Shown here in pieces: positions 57,441-64,000 of a stretch of DNA of 64,000 nucleotides. The notes beneath the pieces were generated by a model. That model saw only the letters and a program-made list of their open reading frames with translations. It searched no databases and had not been told where the DNA came from. Where the stretch lies: assembly GCA_027924585.1 (NCBI GenBank), contig BSBM01000096.1, forward strand, positions 8,369,501-8,433,500, written 5' to 3'. How positions within the stretch are numbered: the first letter of the stretch is position 1; every line of letters starts with the position of its first letter. The DNA comes from Larix kaempferi. Its lineage: Eukaryota; Streptophyta; Pinopsida; Pinales; Pinaceae. The position numbers and the translations under genes are program-made.

Positions 57441-57563
57441 GACAGAACATGGTATAAGAAACAAAACAAGACCTAAGCACGCAAAAAATCAAAGCATCAC
57501 ACCACACAAAAAACACACACATGCCATGTACGTTATATACAAAATCATTTATGCATGAAAGAC

Positions 57564-58630
57564 TCAGGCATAGTACCTCTTTAAGTAGAGCCCATTGCGG
57601 GGCTCTCCCAAAGATATCCTGTCGTAGTCTTCAAGCTCATAAGCTCCCTTCTCTAAGATGCATTTCACTATGTAAGGTCCATGCCACATGGACTCAAACT
57701 TTCCTGCCCCTAGCTTATCATGTTTTTGGTCATATGTGAGGACCAAATCTCCTTCGATGTAGGCGCGAGGTTCTACCGACTTGTCGTACTGCGCTTTGAT
57801 GCATCTCTTATGAGCCTCGTTGGCAAGAGTGGCATCTCGGCGAGTCTCGTCGAGCTTAGCTAGGTAGAGGAAGTGTTCTTCCTCGGTAGTAGTGTTGGGG
57901 AGAAGTTCGATGGTGAGCTTGAGGGATGGAATCTCGCACTCAATAGGAAGGACAGCCTCCAATCCATACACTAGTTGGAAGGGAGTAAATCCAGTGGCGG
58001 TTTTAATGAAAGTTCGATAAGCCCATAGTGCGGAGAAGAGCATGCTATGCCAATTGGACTTGTGTGTACCCACCATGCGTTGGACCATGGTTTTCAAGAC
58101 CTTGTTGATGGCCTCTACTTGTCTGTTTGACTGTGGGTAGTATGGTGTTGAGTTTTCATGGCAAAAACCCAATCTGTCGCTCGACGCATCAACCATATGG
58201 TTCATAAAGTGAGAACCATGGTCAGTAACTATCACTTGAGGAACTCCAAACCGCGCTATTACATGATTAAACATGAAAAGTGTGGCGGTCTTGCCGTTGT
58301 TCGTGTATGTAGGCATTGCTTCAAACCATTTTGTAATGTAGTCCACAGCTACAATGACATAACTATGCCCCCGACCGAGGTAGGCTTACAATGCATGAAT
58401 TCAATGCCCCATTTAGTGAAGGGGCCAACGAAAATAACCGGGTGTAACGGGGCGGGATGGGTGTGCTTTTTCATATGAAAATGTTGACATGGAGGACATT
58501 TTTTTATGGTCGCGATACAATATTTAAAGATAAATGGCCAATAATATCTCGCACGACGAATCTTCTGGGTTGTAGCCATCCCAAAGAGATGACCACCACA
58601 AGCCCCGACGTGACAGTCATTTAGGACGTG
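57564..58630 (-). pseudogene. Element D integrase, one frameshift
   Basis: Zinc-binding N-terminus with CHVGACGGHLFGMATTQKIR and KKCPPCQHFH (about 58470-58620). Core: GIEFMHCKPTS, where the first catalytic Asp of the family (GIDF) is Glu; then a frameshift near 58365. The rest, 57564-58346, is one open frame: VTDHGSHFMNHMV (second Asp) and YYPQSNRQVEAINKVLKTM (Glu retained, 36 residues on). The C-terminal part is complete, with WAYRTFIKTATGFTPFQLVY and HGPYIVKCILEKGAYELEDY. The order integrase then aRNH supports the Tat assignment. Confidence 0.85.
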
Positions 58631-58764
58631 TTCATCCTCGTCATGAGTTAGACAACGTCAAAGAATAGAATCGATACCACGGCGGTACAAACTATCGTTG
58701 ATAATCATATAATACTTCGCATGGTGGCGTATTCGACGACGGTCGTCACGAGACAATTGAGGGC

Positions 58765-59319
58765 TTAAACGTTGGGTCTGAAGATATAAAGTGATATCTC
58801 CATACCATGGATCAGACGTACTGATAAGAAACAATGACTCATCCAGAAAATAGCATTGGGTTCGGATTCTACATCAGCACGGGGTAGGTCGCAGATGATG
58901 TCAGCAAACACCAAAGACTTTTTAGACATGGCTTTTTCAAAAAGAAGATCAAATTCTTGCAGTATCATGATCCAGTGTGAATGCTTGCCCCTAAGCACTT
59001 GACGATTCAGAACGTGGTACATGGGGTTCGAATCGGCGATGATAGTGGTGGTGCGAAGCAGAATGTAATGACGAAACTTATGCACGGCGATAACTGCCAG
59101 GAGAGTGAGCTTCTCAACATGTGAATATCAAGTTTCAGTGTCAATAAGACCTTTATTAGCGTAGTATATCACATGTTCTTGGGCGTTCTGGTCTTCCTGC
59201 ACCAAAACCATGGCGATAGTGGTGTCAGAAGCAACGAGGTATAGAATGTAATCTTGATAGTAATTCAGTGGTTGGAGCACAGGGGCATGCGTGATGGCAT
59301 GTTTCAAACGTGATGGCAT
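58765..59319 (-). pseudogene. Element D first RNase H, broken
   Basis: The sense frame 59128-59319 reads HAPVLQPLNYYQDYILYLVA then SDTTIAMVLVQE, with the usual catalytic Asp position occupied in ASDTTIA. After one stop 58765-59085 continues HKFRHYILLRTTTIIADSNP, VLRGKHSHWIMILQEFDLLF and SLVFADIICDLPR. A 19 bp triplication at 59291-59347 shifts the frame between this domain and RT. Confidence 0.8.
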
Positions 59320-59347
59320 GTTTCAAACGTGATGGCATGTTTCAAAC
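59291..59347. repeat. Three perfect 19 bp tandem copies in pol
   Basis: GTGATGGCATGTTTCAAAC is present three times in a row. Two extra copies add 38 bp, which is not a multiple of three, and explain the frameshift between the RT linker and RNase H of element D. Confidence 0.95.
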
Positions 59348-60140
59348 TATCAAAAGATTGTTGAGCTTGGTCATCCCAAATGTATGGAACGTTTTTTTTC
59401 ATCAATCTCATGTAACCCTGCGTATTTTGCGCGAAATTACAGACAAAACGTCGTAAATAAGTCGCTCTTCCTTGTAGACTCTGAAGTTCCGTAATATTAG
59501 TTGGAGGTGGAAGAGCAACAATGGATTCCACCTTCAAGGGATCAATGCGGATCCCATATTTCGAGACGATAAACCCTAAGAGGTGTCCAGACTCGACACA
59601 AAAAATACACTTATGAGGATTCAGACAGATATTGTACCGTCTGCATCTGAGGAAAACAGTCGTCAGATGATCTATGTGGAACTCACGTTGCTTTAAGTGG
59701 GAAGCGAGGTCATCCAAGTAGGGTTCCACGAAGTCCTTCACATAATGTAAGGCGTACGACATGGCCCACTGGAATGTGGCACTAGCGTTTTTAAGACCAA
59801 ACGGAAGTTTACGATACGCAAACGTTCCCCAAGGGCAGATGAATGCAGTCTTGTGTTGGTCGGCGAGGTGGATCTCAATCTGTTGTATCTGAAAAATCCA
59901 TCCATAAATGAAAAAATGACACTTCCGGCACAATTGTCGATAATCTGGTCAATAAAGGGAGTCGGGTAGTTGTCCTTGGGACAAGCGTTGTTGAGATCCC
60001 GATAATCGATTCAGACACGAATGGTACCCTGTTTTTTAGTAACAGGGACGACGTTTGAGACCCATTCTGTCAATGGGATAGGGTAGATGAAGCCGACATT
60101 CAAGAGTTTCTCTATCTTTGCCTTGATTGTCGCAGTCTTC
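59304..60140 (-). pseudogene. Element D reverse transcriptase, broken
   Basis: The N-terminal part (about 59900-60140) has VGFIYPIPLTEWVSNVVPVT then KKQGTIRV, a stop, IDYRDLNNACPKDNYPTPFI. A frame change near 59910 leads into 59304-59933: ICPWGTFAYRKLPFGLKNA, SATFQWAMSYALHYVKDFVE, PYLDDLASHLKQREFHIDHL (the catalytic YLDD intact), LNPHKCIFCVESGHLLGFIV and the connection domain. The YLDDLASHS-type sequence is typical of plant Tat/Athila RTs. Confidence 0.85.
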
Positions 60141-60890
60141 CAAGGGTGTACCAGTCACAACTTTTGGCGGACAGGTTTGACGTCGGGATAGGTTTTGATT
60201 TTGTGTAAAATAATGATGGGGTCTATCCGAGGCATCTCCTCGTAGGTCCAAGTGAGTACGTCTCGGAATCGCTTGAATAAGGCCGTATAAGCAATGACTT
60301 CTTCATGGGAACACTTCTGGCCTAGCTAAATGTGTTCCACTACACTAGGAGTAACCGAAATGTCTATGGAAGTGGTAGGCTCAATGTTGGCTAAGTTTCC
60401 TTCAGAGTCCGTTTGACACGTGAGTATCGAGGACTAAGAGCCAGAGTAGACATCCGGTGTAAATATGGTGTTAATTCTATTCTCCACAGTATCCAGAAAG
60501 GGAAGGAAAGACAAACGATGATGGAGTTCTTCCCACGGAAGATCATCTACACTCATGATTTCCATAATGGACTCGTCAGAATGAAAAGTCCATAGCAGGG
60601 GGTCGGATGAAGTCCGTTGTGGAGAACAGGAGGTGGAGGCCACAGCTAAGTGGTCCTCTAGTGCTGACTGGATAGCCTTGTCTGTGAGTTCGGCGGGTGA
60701 CAGAGGCATCGTGTTTCCAATCAGGTGTGTGGTGGCTTCATCAAGTACAAGCCACGAATCAGTGGAGTTGGGGGTAGATGAAATTTGCGAGGAGATCATG
60801 TTCACTGTGGCAACATGATTTGGGGGATCCGAAGTAGAAAAACGCCCATAAGGGATGAGTCCTTAATGAGGTCGACCCCCACGCTCTCAT
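60141..60890 (-). pseudogene. Element D protease-RT linker, decayed
   Basis: The sense frames are broken into short pieces such as LFKRFRDVLTWTYEEMPRID just upstream of RT. This is the usual spacer between protease and RT; no separate gene is seen. Confidence 0.6.
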
Positions 60891-61300
60891 ACTATTGCGA
60901 AGATTGTCCAATTGATGGAACGTTATCCCCCGGGTGAGTAGCGGTGTCAGGTGTGCAGAAATCAAGTTGGTCGACTGTGACAATTCGGCCTTGATGGGGC
61001 AATTGTACTATGTGCAAGACAGATGATGCGACCGCAGTCATGGCGTAAAACCAATTATGACCAAGAAGAATGTTGTAATCTAATGGAGCAGCGACCACTT
61101 CCACGTTAATGTTCATGTTCTTGCCCCCCAGCTCGACTACTAAAGCTTATAACATCGCATGAGGTTGAAATCCACGTCCGTGGAATGCTCTCAAAGTGGT
61201 AGGAGAATGGTTCAACTCGGGAGATCCAATGGCTCTCCAGCATGAGATCGACATGACTGACGTAGAGGCACCTTCGTCCAAAACGGTACGATGGATTGTC
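60891..61300 (-). pseudogene. Element D aspartic protease
   Basis: The active-site loop reads HRTVLDEGASTSVMSISCWR at about 61235-61295; D-E-G-A replaces D-T-G, as is common in plant Tat-type elements. It continues to SPTTLRAFHGRGFQPHAML, a stop near 61145, then NINVEVVAAPLDYNILLGHN and WFYAMTAVASSVLHIVQLPH, the flap and C-terminal strand. Processing of Gag-Pol is the expected role. One stop separates two good halves. Confidence 0.75.
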
Positions 61301-63114
61301 TTCCCGGCAATGTTTGTGGCAACTTGAAATGCCAACTGATGGGAGAGCCTCGGTTTGAAGTATTCCAGCCGGAACATGATGGTGTTCGATGAATCCAGGT
61401 CAACTGCATCGATGGCAGCGAGGAGAGTCTTGCGTTGATTAGGGCAGTTTTGCAAGACCTCGAGCGTCGACATAGCACAAGGGGCTTGTGCTAGGTCCTC
61501 TACAATATTGTAGTTTTGAGCAGCTTGAGCATTGGGATTGAAAACCGATTTTCTAATCGTGCTCTTCGGTGGACGCAACACTAACTTGAAAGAGGGCTTC
61601 TCAATCGTGAGAGAAGCAGCCGGTACAGTGACGCCGGGCATCAAAGTGGAAGCTTTTTTAGTATTACTTCCAACAAGTTCCTTTGCCGGAAAAGATTCAT
61701 ACGAACGAGAACGGGTGTTCAAGTTGATGGTATCGCTACACATCATGAGAACATGTGTGGTGGTGGATGCTTCTCCTTGGGAAGGAGAGGTGTGAACAAT
61801 CAACTGCTAATTTTGAACAGGGAAGGGGTCATTGAGAACTGCAGGTGTGGGTTTTCCCTTAAGAAACTTTTGAACTTCATCTCTATAGGGGCACTCTTTA
61901 GAAAAGTGGTCATCACCACACAGTAGACAAGGATACTTCAACTTCCTTTCCTATTTGGTATCATCAGGGGTGCTCTTATGTTCCTGTAGGCCGAAAGATT
62001 TCTTAGGTTTCCCTTTGTTCTTCTTCTTACCACCAGACTTTTGAGGTGAATCTGATGAAACAAAATTCACTTCTTCAGTGACAGCAGGAGTGGATGATTT
62101 GGTGGTGTCATGACCAACCTGTGTTGACGATGGGGAAGAACCTTGGGGGTTCGACGATCCAACAATTTGAGAAGAGGGTTGGGTGCTAAGGGATCCAATG
62201 ATGCCATTAACTTGGGGTCCCTTAGGCGGTTTCATGGGGTCGTACGTGTTATGGGGTGCATCAAGAAGGATATCAAACAACGCGCCAGATTGATCATAGA
62301 CTAAGTCCAGTAAATGGGCACGGGTGATGGCTTGTTCCTCAGTGATAACGCCTCCCATGGAAACATCTTGTGCTATGGTAAGGATGAGAGACTTCGTAAA
62401 CCAATCCGCTAGGAGTTGGTCTGGAATAGGATCTGTAATAAGACGTCGTCTCCTCTGCCACTCATGTATATGATCTGAGATGTGAGTAGCGGTATTCTAA
62501 CGGAGTGAGGTTAAAAGCTATGTACCAGTTTCATACTGTATAGGCAATTGGAAATGAGTCAAAAAATTCATAGCAAGAGAACCAAAATCAGGAAAAGAAT
62601 GGGGTGGTATTTCAATATACCACTTGGCAGTCGAACCAGTGAGGTTCCTTTGAAATAATCCAAGACGGATCGAGTCATCCATCAAGGAGTTGGATGAACA
62701 CCACAAGTGGTATGTCATCATGTGGTTTTTTGGATCCTCACCCGGCTTGCCATCAAATTTTGGGATCTCTGATGGAAGTTTCACCAGGATAGGTGGCCAA
62801 TTAGTTCCATGGTAGATGGGGTCATTGGTCAAGCGAGACAGGTCAGGTAGGTCCAAAGTAGCCAAAAAGGGCAGCTACGGATTAGGTTGTGGGTACTGAT
62901 AGTACTGATAAGGCATGTAAGGACCAGTGGGACCTTGTATCGACTGGACATAGGGGTACGGACCGCCCGACCCAAACGTAGGTCCGTCGCCATAGTAAGG
63001 TGGTCCATTACCATAATAAGGTGGCCCATTGCCATAAGGTGAGGGCCCACCTCCGCCGCCGGGAGGGGGTGGGCCGCCTCCAAATGGTGGGGGTCTGCCA
63101 GATTTGTTTGACGG
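61301..63114 (-). pseudogene. Element D gag, broken
   Basis: Sense frame from the 5' LTR: a Pro/Gly/Tyr-rich N-terminus (GGGPPPPGGGGGPSPYGN, then two GNGPPYY-type 7-residue repeats), a frame change near 62865, then the retrotransposon gag domain 62518-62865 (KLPSEIPKFDGKPGEDPKNH, FQRNLTGSTAKWYIEIPPHS). After a stop near 62515 the domain continues to about 62360, then a low-complexity linker (61951-62358), a Lys-rich segment, and a knuckle CLLCGDDHFSKECPYRDEVQ (61880-61930). The segment after it, 61301-61803, leads to protease. Confidence 0.8.
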
Positions 63115-64000
63115 ACAATCTACCAAGAGCGGACTCGAGGCATGATCTCCCTAGATCAACGCGAGTCTAAAACAAATAGGATAGAATATAAATCACTCTC
63201 CTAGATCTAATTAAGGATCAAGGAACTAGATACATTTACCTTATAGATCGCTAATCCTTTCCTCCTTGAATGCTACTCCAAGCTTGACGATCTTCAGATC
63301 CAAGCTGCAAAATCTGTCAAGACAACAAGACAACAAAACAAGTAAAGCGCATCTATACAATAATAGATCTAAGTAAGCAGTCAAGTAGGTGAACTACACA
63401 AGATATCATTAACACAATGAGATTTTGGTGGAAAGCACTTATATTATTGTATTGAAAGGGAAGTACATAGGATAGAAATATTACAACCATAGACTTGACG
63501 TAGAAATCCTCATCTGATCGAACCAATGCCAAAGCCTCCAAAGGAAGTGTGAGTCTCCCAATAGATGAATAGAGATCTCTCATAAGGTAATTTCACCAGC
63601 ATGTAGACACTATAGACTTCCTCCCCTTGGAATGGGAGTGAGCTTCACTTATATAGGACTAAGTGGATAGGGTAGGTTGAGATATGGTAGGAGAGAGATA
63701 GGGGATCCTTCCAAGAGGGTGAGGAATCGAGTGCCAGCTCTCCCAAAAGTTTAGGGATAAGGATCCATGTCATCTAGCTTCGATAACGGGCTTGAAGAAG
63801 CTATTTTTGTCCATTAACTGACATCGTCGCAGGCTGCAAGAGGCCAACCTGCGACGTCGCAGGTTGCTTGAGGACAACCTGCGATGACCTCTCAAAACCT
63901 AGTATGAATGGGTTTACATCTCTTCCAGGTTAATGACTTAGTCAAGGAAACTTTAGGGATGTTTACCCTGAGTCTCATGATGGTAAGATTTTAGGTGTAA
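63115..64000 (-). repeat. Element D 5' LTR, cut by the window edge
   Basis: From TGTTTGACGGACAATC to TTTTAGGTGTAA; the last two bases (CA) expected from the other LTR fall outside the window. A TATATA box at 63650-63655 and the 22 bp palindrome at 63845-63866 are conserved with the 3' LTR. Confidence 0.9.

Larger units (their letters stand above)
44423..64000 (-). mobile_element. Element D: Tat-lineage Ty3/gypsy retrotransposon, degenerate, carrying an antisense gene
   Basis: Minus-strand element with LTRs at 44423-45315 (3') and 63115 to the window end (5', about 2 bases missing). Sense order is gag, protease, RT, RNase H, integrase, second (plant/archaeal-type) RNase H, then a plus-strand antisense gene, a non-coding region and the polypurine tract. 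The RNase H after integrase is characteristic of the Tat lineage (Ogre, Retand, Atlantys and others). Element E is nested at 45946-53735. Without E the element is about 11.8 kb. The 5' LTR abuts gag-like sequence with no obvious primer site or leader. Confidence 0.9.

Noticed and set aside
62875-63126. Pro/Gly-rich 83-codon frame as an independent gene
   Set aside because: It is in frame with, and directly continues into, element D's gag region; the start lies in the LTR. Treated as the gag N-terminus.

Overview
The window is plant nuclear DNA, AT-rich and made almost entirely of nested, decayed transposable elements. I see no convincing single-copy host gene, no tRNA or rRNA gene and no CRISPR array. 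The element types (chromodomain Ty3/gypsy, Tat-lineage Ty3/gypsy with a second RNase H, Sirevirus-like Copia, plant LINEs) indicate a land plant with a large, repeat-rich genome. The density of old LTR elements would suit a gymnosperm, but that is an inference and no marker gene settles it.

Layout. 1-4540: no recognisable gene; short tandem repeats and a weak coding fragment with 21-codon repeats. 4541-6013: left copy of an unclassified dispersed repeat ('X'). 6014-22518: element A, a plus-strand chromovirus (gag, protease, RT, RNase H, integrase, chromodomain). Its 5' LTR is truncated, its leader carries a 1.7 kb insert with terminal inverted repeats, and its 3' LTR is split by element B (15831-21480), a non-autonomous LTR element. 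23413-28670: right copy of X, split by a 3.8 kb insert of unknown nature. 29558-39796: element C, a complete-length minus-strand relative of A with both LTRs; a Copia-type solo LTR sits between its RNase H and integrase. 39815-44422: two minus-strand LINE fragments. 44423 to the window end: element D, a minus-strand Tat-lineage Ty3/gypsy element whose 5' LTR is cut about 2 bases short by the window edge. Element E (45946-53735), a gag-only Sirevirus-like element with 2.3 kb LTRs and a perfect GGTTG target duplication, is nested inside D.

Most interesting. D carries an antisense gene (55035-56900) between its second RNase H and its 3' LTR. It has its own TATA box, a probable intron with GT-AG ends, and a product resembling the plant mobile domain (PMD/MAIN-like) family, interrupted by only two in-frame stops. 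E has one uninterrupted gag ORF with three zinc knuckles, no pol, and seven polypurine tracts before its 3' LTR. D's LTRs share a perfect CpG-rich palindrome, and related motifs lie in the leader of the antisense gene.

How the parts relate. E is younger than D (it interrupts D) and is the youngest-looking full element. B is younger than A. The solo LTR is younger than C. A and C are the same family; their reading frames are broken, partly by CGA-to-TGA changes as expected for methylated CpG decay, and each has lost a different integrase catalytic residue. Only E's gag looks translatable as it stands; all pol functions here would have to be supplied from elsewhere.
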